Positions 1 through 8,562 of a stretch of DNA of 64,000 bases are shown one piece after another. A model generated the notes under the pieces. That model saw nothing but the letters and a program-made list of their open reading frames with translations, had not been told where the DNA came from and did no database searches. Both the position numbers and the translations under genes were made by a program. The number at the start of each line of letters is the position of its first letter. The stretch's first letter is position 1. The stretch comes from Mycobacteriaceae bacterium (GTDB lineage Bacteria > Actinomycetota > Actinomycetes > Mycobacteriales > Mycobacteriaceae), in the NCBI GenBank assembly GCA_019749805.1, contig JAIEPH010000023.1:1-64000 (forward strand). Direction: 5' to 3'.

Positions 1-70
1 TCGCTCTACAGTGGACCACGACCCATCAACCCCAAGTCGCATAGCGACTGGACCACCAAACGGGTCCCCC

Positions 71-277
71 TCACGCGTAGATGTGCACTTTATACAGATG
101 GTCTAGGTCATCCCACCAAACGCCAGAGCCAGCGCCCACCATCCAGCGCTGCGCGACACGGCCATCAGAGAAAACGCATAGCTCGAATTGCACTTCATCA
201 GGCGCGTTGTAGTTGTCCTTTGCGAAGTCATCTTTCGCGGCTGTTGCAAGCCGACGATAGACGACAGCCGTTCTCAT
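71..277 (-). CDS. Small hypothetical protein (68 aa)
   Basis: I do not recognise this 68-residue protein. It has a balanced, natural-looking composition (acidic and aromatic residues, a GVWWDDLDH stretch near the C-terminus), no membrane segment and no metal motif. A GAGG ribosome-binding site lies about 7 bases before the ATG, which supports real translation. It lies downstream of the ferredoxin gene on the same strand with a gap of about 75 bases, so it may be the last gene of the oxygenase-ferredoxin unit. No function is proposed. Confidence 0.5.
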   Translation of the reverse strand: MRTAVVYRRLATAAKDDFAKDNYNAPDEVQFELCVFSDGRVAQRWMVGAGSGVWWDDLDHLYKVHIYA

Positions 278-351
278 AGCTCAACCTCTAACAATCCCAT
301 CACGTCGTCGAGGAGCTATCGGCCTTCTTCTGATGTGAGCCGTTAGCGGCG

Positions 352-561
352 CTATCGCTGGCGGTCGGCATCGCGTATGGTGATCGCCGCCGACGGGCAC
401 TCGTGCGATGCCGCACGGGCCGCGACTACTAGACCAACCGGAATGTCGCCCACCAATGTTTTCGCCTTCCCAGCGGCGTTGATCGCGAAGACGTCTGGCG
501 CGACGTCAACGCACAAACGGTAGCCGCAGCACCGACGTGGATCGATGTCCGCATGGACCAT
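352..561 (-). CDS. Small single-cluster ferredoxin (3Fe-4S type)
   Basis: This is a 69-residue soluble electron carrier. Cys11-x5-Cys17 (CCGYRLC) followed by a late Cys-Pro (ECPSAAI) matches the small actinobacterial [3Fe-4S]/[4Fe-4S] ferredoxins that feed cytochromes P450 or Rieske oxygenases. It aligns with the other two small ferredoxins in the window (16209-16406 and 59414-59614), which carry CQGYANC here. The ATG at 561 is chosen over an in-frame GTG at 576 because AGGAG lies 7 bases before it. It probably passes electrons to the oxygenase at 975-2955, but no reductase gene is adjacent. The extra Cys12 beside Cys11 is a minor oddity. Confidence 0.85.
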   Translation of the reverse strand: MVHADIDPRRCCGYRLCVDVAPDVFAINAAGKAKTLVGDIPVGLVVAARAASHECPSAAITIRDADRQR

Positions 562-708
562 TTGTCCACTCCTCACTAAGTGCGCCCCTCACCGACATGG
601 CTCAAGCGGTCCCAGGCCGAGGCGCCTGCAGTTGTCTTGCAGACGTCCTGCCGACCATCTGTGAATGGGTGAATGAGAAACGATCCGCTACTGCGTTCTC
701 GCGCCACC

Positions 709-927
709 TCAATCGCGGGGACCGTAGGGGTCCTGAAGAAACCGAGAAAGGCTCTCCTTGGTTTGCCACGACAGACTCTCAAGTTCCAGTGGGTCGAGCT
801 GAATACGGAACCCAAGGCGGGGACTGGCGATCTCCAACCGCTCACCGTTGCGGGTATAGATTTTGTCGACAGTGACGAACGCGAACTCGTTCGCGATGGT
901 CGTTTCCGTGCTGGCATCGCCTGTCAC
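709..927 (-). CDS. Small conserved Rieske-oxygenase-associated protein
   Basis: This 72-residue protein is clearly paralogous to the one at 60443-60748. Shared blocks are IANEF, a TRNG-R-L-I/E core and a C-terminal LD-LE-E-L-WQ motif. Both copies sit directly after a Rieske oxygenase beta subunit gene on the same strand, so the family travels with these oxygenases. I recall similar short proteins being labelled 'dihydrodiol dehydrogenase' in databases. That name looks wrong, because there is no nucleotide-binding fold and the protein is too short to be such an enzyme. It is more likely an accessory or assembly factor; that is inference. Confidence 0.7.
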   Translation of the reverse strand: MTGDASTETTIANEFAFVTVDKIYTRNGERLEIASPRLGFRIQLDPLELESLSWQTKESLSRFLQDPYGPRD

Positions 928-974
928 GACTGCACCTTCCTAGGCGTTAAGTGATGCAACCTCAACGTCACCCG

Positions 975-1493
975 TTAAAAGAAGTTAGCCAGGTTGTGGG
1001 TGCCGACAACGGCGTGATCAAGCACTACCCGTCGGCTCGCTAACCGCAGGCCCACCTCACTGCGGCGGATGACATCGTGGCGCTCCGCAGAGATGAGGTC
1101 GTGCTTCGGACTGTCCCCCCTGTTTCGGAACACAAGGAGATTGGAGCGGACATCGTATTCGTCCGTCCCTGTCCCGGGCTGTACCCGCACATTCGACACG
1201 TGGTGTCGGATCCGTGAGGGCGGATCTTCTGCCCATGCGTATTCGGTGTCCAGACGTAGCACCCGCAGCTGCAAGCCTGCGTAGTCGTCGTCCCAGTGGG
1301 TCATTGTCGTCGAATTTCCGTCGCCGTTGGCGCGTTCTCTGCTCATGCGCAACGGGATGATGTACCGGATATCTTCGGCACACAATTCCAGCCAATCGTG
1401 AAACCGGCCGTCGTTTAACAGTTCCGCCTCTTGAAACAGAAAATTCTCCATCTCACTGCGGAGAAGAATCTGTTGTTCGACCATCGCTACCAT
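975..1493 (-). CDS. Rieske oxygenase small (beta) subunit
   Basis: This is the SnoaL/NTF2-like beta subunit of an alpha3beta3 ring-hydroxylating dioxygenase (about 172 residues). Family hallmarks are visible: FLFQEAELLNDGRFHDWL near the N-terminus, the WAEDPPSRIRHHVSNVRV block, VRSNLLVFRNRG, and a hydrophobic C-terminal ending in NLANFF. The start is placed at the ATG at 1493, preceded by AAAGGA at 9 bases; the open frame extends further upstream but reads into the alpha subunit gene. It follows the alpha gene by 64 bases and gives structural support rather than catalysis. The closest relatives in the window are the beta subunits at 21571 and 46570. Confidence 0.92.
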   Translation of the reverse strand: MVAMVEQQILLRSEMENFLFQEAELLNDGRFHDWLELCAEDIRYIIPLRMSRERANGDGNSTTMTHWDDDYAGLQLRVLRLDTEYAWAEDPPSRIRHHVSNVRVQPGTGTDEYDVRSNLLVFRNRGDSPKHDLISAERHDVIRRSEVGLRLASRRVVLDHAVVGTHNLANFF

Positions 1494-1557
1494 GGAACAC
1501 CATCCTTTATGACTCGCTTGAAATCGATTGCGCGGCCAGCACATACCCGATGCCTCA

Positions 1558-2955
1558 TCAGGCGACCTCGTCCGCACCGGTCAGAGACTGCGCGCGCAGT
1601 TGGGGCCCAGTTTCGCTGGCGTCGTCGCCCGAGTCGGTGAGCAACTCCAGCAGGCGACCCCAGAATTCGCGTTGGTTACGCTCCGCGTACCCGCTGGACA
1701 GGGGACGACCGGGCCCCTTCCAAGTGTCGTCGCTCGTCAGCACACCCATGCCCATTTCGAAGTTGAGCATCTGGCTGCCTGCGAGAAGGCCTTGCGTTCC
1801 CGCAGTGATGGAGCGCCAGGTCTCGGCGTCGTCCTGTTCGAACACCCCGGAAATGCCGAAGGTTCGCACGTAGGTTTCATACGACTGCTGTTTGAACTCT
1901 TCGTCGGCGTCCTTCTCGACGAGGAACCACGACCAAACTTCCATCGCGTCGTGTGACAGTGGCCGCCACAGCCGAAACGTCAACATCGGCACCGGCATTG
2001 ACTTGTTGTCCTTACCGATGAGGACGTTGAGGAATGAGAGGTTCGGAAAGATCGTGCCGTGAATGAAGGCCGTACCTTGCAGCATGTCTGCGTGATCCTG
2101 GTCGCCATAAGCCTCGGCGAGCCCGTCGACGACCTCTCGTGGATAGTTCATAAAGGGCGGCAACGGTTGGCCGGGTGGCACCCCGAGGACGCCGAGGCCG
2201 TGACCGTTGGAGAGACTGATATGGGCCGGTTGCGATGCAAATTTTGGATCGGGCGGAGCAAGACCGAGTTCCACCGCCGATCGGTGCGTCATCAACGTGT
2301 GGTAGGCGTCCCCGACGAAGTTGTCTGCGCCGAGCTTCCAGTTGGAGTCGATGATCCAACGCTGCGGCTCGCCACGCACCTCCAGTCCACCCTGGGTCTT
2401 CTTCGTGATGAGGTCCAGATACCACGCCATATCGCCCAGGTAGTCGACGAGAGGTGCTGCCTTCTCGTCTAGGCAACCGAAGATCAATCCACCATAGTTC
2501 TCGAGGCGCGGAACCTGGGTCAAACTCCACTCGTTTTTGTCCATCTCGACCCCGTAGACCTCTTTTTGCGCCGGCACGCCGGCCAGAGTTCCGGTGTTGC
2601 GGTAGGTCCAGCCGTGATACGGGCAGCGGAAGTGGGAGGTATTGCCCATCTCCGTACGGCACAGTTGTGTCCCGCGGTGCCGACACGAATTAGCCATCGC
2701 GCGCACTTCGCCGTCCTCGCCGCGGACAACGATGATTGAACCGCCGCCTAGATATCGCACCACGTAATCGCCTGCCTCGGGTACCTCCGTCTCGTGGGCC
2801 AGGAATTGCCAGCACGTCCCGAAAACTCGCTGCGCTTCGAGCTTGTGAACTTCCGCGTTGGCGACCAATCCAGCGGGCAGACGACCCTTTGCAAGGCTTT
2901 CTTGACCCGCTGCGATCAGCTGCTGGATGTCGTTCTTATCTCCGACAATGGACAT
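1558..2955 (-). CDS. Rieske oxygenase large (alpha) subunit
   Basis: This is the catalytic subunit of a ring-hydroxylating dioxygenase (465 aa). The Rieske [2Fe-2S] ligands are C91, H93, C111 and H114 (C-x-H-x17-C-x2-H). The mononuclear iron site shows D216-x2-H219-x4-H224 with an FEQDDAE acidic ligand near 375. It aligns without gaps through this region with the alpha subunit at 22110-23453, so the two are close paralogues, and 45142-46509 is a third member of the same group. The expected reaction is NADH-dependent cis-dihydroxylation of an aromatic ring; the substrate cannot be read from sequence. The gene precedes its beta subunit, the small conserved protein and a ferredoxin. Confidence 0.95.
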   Translation of the reverse strand: MSIVGDKNDIQQLIAAGQESLAKGRLPAGLVANAEVHKLEAQRVFGTCWQFLAHETEVPEAGDYVVRYLGGGSIIVVRGEDGEVRAMANSCRHRGTQLCRTEMGNTSHFRCPYHGWTYRNTGTLAGVPAQKEVYGVEMDKNEWSLTQVPRLENYGGLIFGCLDEKAAPLVDYLGDMAWYLDLITKKTQGGLEVRGEPQRWIIDSNWKLGADNFVGDAYHTLMTHRSAVELGLAPPDPKFASQPAHISLSNGHGLGVLGVPPGQPLPPFMNYPREVVDGLAEAYGDQDHADMLQGTAFIHGTIFPNLSFLNVLIGKDNKSMPVPMLTFRLWRPLSHDAMEVWSWFLVEKDADEEFKQQSYETYVRTFGISGVFEQDDAETWRSITAGTQGLLAGSQMLNFEMGMGVLTSDDTWKGPGRPLSSGYAERNQREFWGRLLELLTDSGDDASETGPQLRAQSLTGADEVA

Positions 2956-3159
2956 ATCATCTCCTACGTTTCTTGGACTGGCTGGATAAAAATCTCTGTT
3001 TTAACTCGAATCCGAAAAAGATTGCTATTGATAATCCAATTCAAACCGCTTTCGGTTCGCATAGCCGATCCTGGGGTCTACCCGATGGTGATGATTCATC
3101 GAGCTCCCCTTTCCGTGCGCTGGTGATTGAGCTTTGACAGATGGTTTTCTGAATACGGT

Positions 3160-4055
3160 GTTCATGTTGTTGCGGCTTCGAGTGCTCCTGGTGGTGTTTG
3201 GGCGACCATCTGGTGGCCCCACACACTGGGTCGGTCGTACTGGGCGACGGTCCAGGTTTCCTCGTCGACGGTGGCCCCATCCCAGCCGTACTCGAGATCA
3301 AAACCGCTCGGTGTTCGGACGTAGAACGACACCATCCGATCGTTGACATGGCGCCCCAACGTCATGCTCAGCGGAATGTTGCGCGACATGCACAGGTCAT
3401 AAGCCATCCCCACGTCATCAAAACTTTGCACCTCGACCATCACGTGGTGCAGTCCCCGCACACCCGGCATCGGAGTCAACGCGATGCTGTGATGGCGCGG
3501 GTTGCAGTGGTAGAACCACAGATCGATGAAGGTGTAAATCTCATCGCTCTTCTTAAACCCCAACACCCCCCGCAAAAACCGGTCGGCCTGCGCGAGGTCC
3601 GGCGTCGCCAGCACCACATGACCCAACCCCTGCGCCCCGGTGACGAACCCCGATATCGCACGACCGGGCCGGAAGGAACCCGGCACCACCTTCTGACCGT
3701 AAAACAACTCATGACGCAACCCCGAAGGATCCGACAGCGTCAAAAAGCCCAACACCCCGCGGGCCGCGCAGTCCTCCTCGGTTCCCACCTCAAACCCAAT
3801 ACCCTGCCGATGCAACAACTCCCCAGCAGCCTCAACCGCCTCCTCGCTGCCCACATCCCAACCCGCATACAACATCCGGTTGCGCTCCCCGTGATGCACA
3901 GCCAACCGGTGGTCCGCGTCATCGATCCGCAACAGAACCGACCCACTGGCCGCCTCCACCGCCTCCATCCCCAATACCTCCGGACCGAACTCCAACCACT
4001 CCTTCGCATCCGGAGACTCCACACCCACATAACCCAACGCCTTCACCAACATGTG
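3160..4055. repeat. Exact 896-bp direct repeat, left copy
   Basis: By direct reading, bases 3160-4055 and 54606-55501 match. All translated frames through the region, on both strands, are the same. The match begins two bases after the stop codon and ends three bases before the start codon of the extradiol gene, and flanking DNA differs immediately on both sides. No insertion-sequence ends or target-site duplication were seen. Confidence 0.9.
3162..4052 (-). CDS. Extradiol (VOC-type) catechol dioxygenase, copy 1
   Basis: This is a two-domain vicinal-oxygen-chelate dioxygenase of the biphenyl-2,3-diol 1,2-dioxygenase group (296 aa). Predicted iron ligands are H145 (LGHVVLAT), a histidine of the LHHVMVEV block (202/203) and E254 (FDLEYGW). 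It should cleave a catechol-type ring next to the hydroxyls, acting after the dehydrogenase at 4066-4917 that lies 13 bases upstream. The ATG at 4052 is preceded by AAAGG; an in-frame extension upstream only overlaps the dehydrogenase. The gene is identical in protein sequence to 54608-55498, and the DNA identity ends almost exactly at the gene borders. Confidence 0.95.
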   Translation of the reverse strand: MLVKALGYVGVESPDAKEWLEFGPEVLGMEAVEAASGSVLLRIDDADHRLAVHHGERNRMLYAGWDVGSEEAVEAAGELLHRQGIGFEVGTEEDCAARGVLGFLTLSDPSGLRHELFYGQKVVPGSFRPGRAISGFVTGAQGLGHVVLATPDLAQADRFLRGVLGFKKSDEIYTFIDLWFYHCNPRHHSIALTPMPGVRGLHHVMVEVQSFDDVGMAYDLCMSRNIPLSMTLGRHVNDRMVSFYVRTPSGFDLEYGWDGATVDEETWTVAQYDRPSVWGHQMVAQTPPGALEAATT

Positions 4056-4065
4056 TAAAACCTTT

Positions 4066-4917
4066 CTAAGGCGACCGAAGGTCATTGCGCATCGCGCCGG
4101 TGGCGAGTTCCAGCCCTCCCGACGGCTGGTTCAGACCCCGCACGCCCAAGCCGCCGTCACTGTTGATGACGACGCCCGTCACCGCTCGCGAGTTTTCTGC
4201 AGACGCGAGTAGCAAGTACAGGCCGGCATGATCGGCAGGCTGCTGGGCGTACTGCAGAGGGTTCGTGACACTCATCATGTCGGCGATGCCGGGCACCGAT
4301 GACAACACGTTTCCACCCTGGCCGAGGTCTTCGATACCACGTAGGCCCGTTATCGTGCCGCCTGGAGCCACGCCATTCACCCGGATCTTCGGCGCCAACT
4401 CGTACGCCAGTTCACGCACTACGCCAACGACTGCGTGCTTGGAAGCGGTGTATAGCGGGCCGCCACTAGAGGCATAGAAACCAGAGTTGGAGACGGTGAA
4501 AATGATGCTAGGCCCATCGCTTTTGAGGAGTTCAGGAACGGCGGCCCTAGCACCAAGGAGGTACCCCTTGACATTGACCGCGAAGATCTCATCGAAGGCG
4601 CTGCTGAGGTCGGCGCCGTCGAAACCTATTAAGGGGGCGAAGTAGTCAAAGATCCCAGCGTTACCGACGAACACGTCGAGCTTTCCGAACGCATCGACCG
4701 TTTCGCGCACCGCCCTGACATTGTCGTCATACGCAGTAACGTCACCTGTTACCGCGATGAGCCTGCCGTCGGCGCTGCCAATGGTAGCCAGGTCGCCTTC
4801 CGAGCGATCCAAGACACCCACGCATGCACCCTCGGCCAAGAACCGCTCGACCACGGCCAAACCGATTCCGGCTGCCCCGCCGGTCACAAGTGCGACTTGT
4901 CCGGTCAACCAACTCAA
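4066..4917 (-). CDS. SDR cis-dihydrodiol dehydrogenase (BphB-like)
   Basis: This is a short-chain dehydrogenase (283 aa) that should re-aromatise a cis-dihydrodiol to a catechol using NAD+. The TGGAAGIG dinucleotide loop is at 12-19, followed by an NAG motif and the catalytic YTASK. The stretch around the active site (FTVSNSGFYASSGGPLYTAS) and the APKIRVNGVAPGG block are typical of biphenyl/phenylpropanoate dihydrodiol dehydrogenases. The start is TTG at 4917, supported by GGAGGG upstream. Together with the extradiol gene just downstream it forms a two-step pair after a ring dioxygenase. The SDR at 59643-60446 is a more distant paralogue. Confidence 0.9.
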   Translation of the reverse strand: MSWLTGQVALVTGGAAGIGLAVVERFLAEGACVGVLDRSEGDLATIGSADGRLIAVTGDVTAYDDNVRAVRETVDAFGKLDVFVGNAGIFDYFAPLIGFDGADLSSAFDEIFAVNVKGYLLGARAAVPELLKSDGPSIIFTVSNSGFYASSGGPLYTASKHAVVGVVRELAYELAPKIRVNGVAPGGTITGLRGIEDLGQGGNVLSSVPGIADMMSVTNPLQYAQQPADHAGLYLLLASAENSRAVTGVVINSDGGLGVRGLNQPSGGLELATGAMRNDLRSP

Positions 4918-5210
4918 ACTATTGCCCTCCGGTGATGTCGCCGTTGCAGCAGCGCTTCATTTGCTGATTAGCTTCCTCGTCGCAGAATGGGGGGTCTATC
5001 CGCACAGCGCGGTCGAAGCTCCGATTCACGCGGGTCTCACGACCAGGGTTGGAAATTGCGAACGACTGCGTGCGGTCCGCACGCTGAGCAATGCTCGGGC
5101 GAGGACGGTGCAGGATGTGTACGCCAGCGATTCGACGGGATTGGAAGCGGCGTCCCAGACCGCCCGCGGGCGATGGCCGTGAGCTCGTGGCCGCATGGCC
5201 CGCCAGTGGC

Positions 5211-5990
5211 CTATGAGGATCGTTTTTTGGAAGTGTGACGCGACGAACGATGGGTTTGGAGGCGTGCCAACTCGTGACGCCACGCGATGGTCTCGTTAAA
5301 CGCATTCCCTAGGTCAGGCAGCTCTGCTGCATCATCGTCGGGCAAATCAGCCAGAGTGCCACCAGCAGAAGCGATCTGAAGCGACAAACGCGATATCGTG
5401 TCGACGCTGATGGCCTGTAGTACGGCCCGCTCAACGGATTCCGCAGCACTAGTGAGGCCGTGGGCCCGCAGAACGACAACCGGCCGGTCCGCCATAGCAG
5501 CAACCATTTCCTGGGCGAGTTGCCGATTGCGCACCAAGACCCCTCGCCGATAGACCGGCACGCCATCCGCGGCGAGCCTAAAACCGGGGATGTCAAACGC
5601 TCCGACGATCGGCCGGACGCCTAGACCGGCGAGATCGGCGGCAACTACCGCCTCGGGGTGCGCATGGACCACGGCATTGACATCGCGGCGGGTGCGGAGC
5701 ACTTCGCTGTGCAGTGGCAACTCGTTCGGCGGCTGGTAACCGTCGTCGAGTTCTCCTGGGGCGCCCTCTTCACCGTCCAACGTGACCAGCCGGATGTCTT
5801 TTGCACGGGTGAACGCGAGTCCTCGCTCGTGCGGACCACGACATCGGATCAGCAGTCGATCTTTATCGACGCGCAGGCTGATGTGGCCGAGGATGCCTGG
5901 CGCCAAGCCGCGCGCCGCCAGGACGCGACAGGCCAGCGCGATGGCGTGTCGTTCAGTGTCTAGCCCTTTTGCCGAAGGGGTGGAGCTCAT
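5211..5990 (-). CDS. Class II aldolase/adducin family protein, probable decarboxylase
   Basis: This is a 259-residue class II aldolase-fold protein. Visible hallmarks are the GHISLRV region, LPLHSEVLRTR and VVHAHPEAVVA (zinc-binding histidines), and a late LRAHGL histidine. Members act either as fuculose-type aldolases or as decarboxylases of dihydroxyaromatic acids such as 3,4-dihydroxyphthalate. The neighbours are a LigB-type dioxygenase, a Gfo/Idh/MocA dehydrogenase and a ring oxygenase, so the decarboxylase role is favoured by inference. The ATG at 5990 has GAGG upstream. It is separated from the LigB gene by about 335 bases holding its own promoter-like motif. Confidence 0.82.
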   Translation of the reverse strand: MSSTPSAKGLDTERHAIALACRVLAARGLAPGILGHISLRVDKDRLLIRCRGPHERGLAFTRAKDIRLVTLDGEEGAPGELDDGYQPPNELPLHSEVLRTRRDVNAVVHAHPEAVVAADLAGLGVRPIVGAFDIPGFRLAADGVPVYRRGVLVRNRQLAQEMVAAMADRPVVVLRAHGLTSAAESVERAVLQAISVDTISRLSLQIASAGGTLADLPDDDAAELPDLGNAFNETIAWRHELARLQTHRSSRHTSKKRSS

Positions 5991-6325
5991 CGCGAACCTC
6001 GGCTGTCGGTGTCGACGCCGCCCTTGGCGGCGATGCCCAAGTTCGCGGGCGCCTGGTACGAACTGCGATGGGCGCTGCTGGCAGTGCAAATGGCCATCCG
6101 TATCGCCTCCTTCTTATCGGTCTCTGTGTGATTGGCCTCTGGAGGCCCCAGGCTGAAGCTGCACCTCCGCCACGGGCCAATTACTTCCGTTCCGTGACTA
6201 GATTCGATTCATCGACCGATAGATCCACTGGAGGATAGAAATCTTTTCTGTAAGACAGAGAGTATGGTGGCGACGCAGTCGGGTCAACCGGCAAAACCGT
6301 GCGCCCGCGTGCCTGACGCGATGCC
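5991..6325. other. Intergenic region with a promoter-like motif
   Basis: No credible gene is seen here; open frames on both strands are arginine/proline-rich shadows. The only structured element noticed is the motif at 6246-6265, listed separately. It suggests that the class II aldolase gene has its own promoter rather than depending only on read-through from the LigB gene. Confidence 0.5.
6246..6265 (-). promoter_or_regulatory. Shared promoter/operator motif, site C
   Basis: Read on the minus strand, the site is ATACTCTCTGTCTTACAGAA. It matches the sites at 62864, 57656 and 27414. It joins a TANNNT-type -10 candidate (TACTCT) to an inverted repeat CTGT-n3-ACAG that would overlap the transcription start. 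It lies about 255 bases before the class II aldolase start. The motif comes from by-eye comparison only. Confidence 0.45.
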
Positions 6326-7282
6326 CTAATTAGGGATCTCGGGGTGCGTCCAAGCGACGGCCATTCCCATTAGCGCGCGGGGGATCGGCTCGTAGACGCT
6401 GGCCCATGGAGTGTTGCCGCCGACGGCACCGACAGCACATATCCAAGATCTCAGCTCGATGTTGCCAGAGTTGAGCAAGTCTTCACTGGTCAGCTTGCTC
6501 AGCTCGTAGCCGTTTCCGGCGGCGAGGACCTTCAGAGTGCGGCGATCGAACTCGTCGTCGATTGAGCCGTGGACACGCGGCCCGTGGTAGGCAGCCCACG
6601 GAAAGCCGGCCGTGAAGTGTGAGAGCCCACCGGACGCGTAGACACCTATCCTCTCGCCTGCGGGGCGCCGTGACCGCACGGCGTCGCCAATCGCACATCC
6701 GAGCGCGAAGCACCGCTTAGGCGACAACGACGGCACATGAACGGCATTGAGGAAGACCAACACCACTGGGACTTCGTGGTCTCCGAGAATGTTGGCCACA
6801 ATCTCGCCATGGGCGTGTGAGTGCAAGGTTGTCTCACGGAAATCGACGACGGTGGCGACGTCGAACCCCGCCTCGACGGTGTGCTCACTCAAGTCCTTAC
6901 TGAGCTCGGGCGAGCTTTTCCAGAACCGCGCGGCGGGCAAGAAGCGGTCGGACACTTCGAACCCCGCTCCTGTGTGGATGGCTATCTGGGGCAGTGCAGA
7001 ACCGTCGAAGTTCTCGTTTTGGTCATCGCCGATGATGATCAGGCAATCGAGTCGGTCGCGTCTAATGCTGTCCCGCAGCCGTTGAAGCCCGTTTTCAATA
7101 TGCGTGTAGCGCGCCGCGGCGGCGTCGAATGGTTCTTCGTCTGTCTTTGGCGGGCAAGGTGCGTTCTTACCGCGTCGCAATGTGTAGTTCTTCCTGTTCT
7201 TTGTGCGGAAGAGTTCCCACCTGCTCGGCGGGATGAAAGTGAAGGCATGGGACGACGCGTAGCCCGCTACAATCTCACCCAC
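6326..7282 (-). CDS. LigB-type (class III) extradiol dioxygenase
   Basis: This is a 318-residue dioxygenase of the LigB superfamily (protocatechuate 4,5-dioxygenase type), unrelated in fold to the VOC dioxygenases elsewhere in the window. Ligand positions match LigB closely: H12 (SSHAF), H61 (YTHIEN) and E244 (DDEFDR) for iron, and H222 in GGLSHF as catalytic base. It probably opens a dihydroxylated ring, perhaps one still carrying a carboxyl group. The start is GTG at 7282, behind a strong GGAGGAGG site. It lies 19 bases after the dehydrogenase gene in the same operon. Confidence 0.9.
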   Translation of the reverse strand: MGEIVAGYASSHAFTFIPPSRWELFRTKNRKNYTLRRGKNAPCPPKTDEEPFDAAAARYTHIENGLQRLRDSIRRDRLDCLIIIGDDQNENFDGSALPQIAIHTGAGFEVSDRFLPAARFWKSSPELSKDLSEHTVEAGFDVATVVDFRETTLHSHAHGEIVANILGDHEVPVVLVFLNAVHVPSLSPKRCFALGCAIGDAVRSRRPAGERIGVYASGGLSHFTAGFPWAAYHGPRVHGSIDDEFDRRTLKVLAAGNGYELSKLTSEDLLNSGNIELRSWICAVGAVGGNTPWASVYEPIPRALMGMAVAWTHPEIPN

Positions 7283-7301
7283 GATTCCTCCTCCTCTGGA
7301 G

Positions 7302-8531
7302 TCACAGCGCTACCTGGTGGGAGAGAACGACTTCACGTTCTTCGTAGGCCGATTGCAGGATGGCGAAACATACTTCGAGCGTGGCGCGCCCCCAGCGACC
7401 GTCGTGCTGAACAGGGCGGTCCTGAGTGATCGCACGATGTAGTTCAGCCAACTCCGCGGCCCTGCCCCGCATCGTGCGCGCGACCGGTATTTCCTGCAGT
7501 CCGTCTTGCCCGTACACCACCAGGCCGTCGGGCGACTGCCTGATCGCGCCGCGTTCGCAGGACACCACGGTCAGGCCGAAGTAGGGGTGGTGGACGATCT
7601 CTCCCGGGGCGGAGTAACCCCAAAGTTCCTGAGATTCTTCGGTCGTCGTCGCAGCACCGTAGCGGCCCTGTTCCTTTTGAGCTTCCAGTGCGACTTCGAG
7701 TCGGTCGGGGTCCTGACTGAGCTGAGCGAAGTTGCTGGCCACCAGCTGGTTCGCTTGGGGGCTGCGGCGGCCGCCGTCTTCTGCCACCCACGAGTGCAAC
7801 TCCGCGACATCGAAGAAGGCTCGGCCGTCATAGACGAGCGTGGCCGAAGCTCCTGATTTGAATCCAAGGTGACAGGTGTATCCCCCGACGCATTCCCGGA
7901 CGTCGTCCCATATTGTCGACGCGCGTACTGTTCTGGCCAGACCGCCGACTATTTGCCGCACGATATCGACCTGGTGGGGTCCCTGGTTGAGAACTGGCCC
8001 GCTGGTCGAGCGCAATTCCGAAGTCGGCCACGGTCGCCGGTTGAAGTCATTGAAGTTCCAGGTGTTGACCATGAGCAACTCGCCGAGATCGCCACTGCCT
8101 ACGAGTTCGGCCATCGCTCGCACCGGCGCGTCAAAGCTGTGTGTGTGGCCGGCCATCAGCTGTACGCCCGCCGCGTGGGCCGCCTCAACCATTGCGGTGC
8201 AATCGTCGATCGACATGGCCAACGGCTTTTCGACGATCATGTGTTTTCTGTAATGTGCAGCCATTAGCGCATGCTCCCGGTGCAGCTCGGGAGGGGTAGC
8301 GATGTAGACGACGTCCACGCTTGGATCCGCGCACAGCTGCTCTGCGTTCGTGTAGGTCTGGCCCGAGAACTCGCTCGCGAAGCGGGCGAGCGAGTGTGGC
8401 CGGGTATCTGCTGCCGCCACAACCCGATACGGCAGTGTCGACATGTCCGGGTACTGCTGGAAAATTCTGGCGACAGCCTGACCGATTCCGAGAAATCCGA
8501 GGCCGAGTTCGCGTGAAGCGACATCTGTCAT
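7302..8531 (-). CDS. Gfo/Idh/MocA family dehydrogenase
   Basis: This is a 409-residue NAD(P)-dependent oxidoreductase. The N-terminal Rossmann segment carries LGFLGIGQA, then VYIATPPELH and the family EKP motif (HMIVEKPLAM), and a GHTHSFD region follows. The family includes the 4,5-dihydro-4,5-dihydroxyphthalate dehydrogenase of Pseudomonas, and the gene lies directly after an oxygenase beta subunit gene. An inferred role is oxidising the cis-dihydrodiol made by the 8563-10394 oxygenase, replacing the usual SDR. The gap to the beta gene is 31 bases. Sugar or inositol substrates typical of other members look unlikely here. Confidence 0.88.
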   Translation of the reverse strand: MTDVASRELGLGFLGIGQAVARIFQQYPDMSTLPYRVVAAADTRPHSLARFASEFSGQTYTNAEQLCADPSVDVVYIATPPELHREHALMAAHYRKHMIVEKPLAMSIDDCTAMVEAAHAAGVQLMAGHTHSFDAPVRAMAELVGSGDLGELLMVNTWNFNDFNRRPWPTSELRSTSGPVLNQGPHQVDIVRQIVGGLARTVRASTIWDDVRECVGGYTCHLGFKSGASATLVYDGRAFFDVAELHSWVAEDGGRRSPQANQLVASNFAQLSQDPDRLEVALEAQKEQGRYGAATTTEESQELWGYSAPGEIVHHPYFGLTVVSCERGAIRQSPDGLVVYGQDGLQEIPVARTMRGRAAELAELHRAITQDRPVQHDGRWGRATLEVCFAILQSAYEEREVVLSHQVAL

Positions 8532-8562
8532 GTGCGACCTATCTGAGGGCTATTGCTGGGCT

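Noticed and set aside
3198..4058. Long plus-strand open frame (286 codons) opposite the extradiol gene
   Set aside because: Histidine/arginine/glutamine-rich shadow of a GC-biased gene; the same shadow appears at the second copy, so its length carries no independent support.
4919..5305. Minus-strand open frame of 128 codons between the SDR and class II aldolase genes
   Set aside because: Arginine/proline-rich composition, no domain, and it overlaps the end of the class II aldolase gene in another frame; treated as non-coding.
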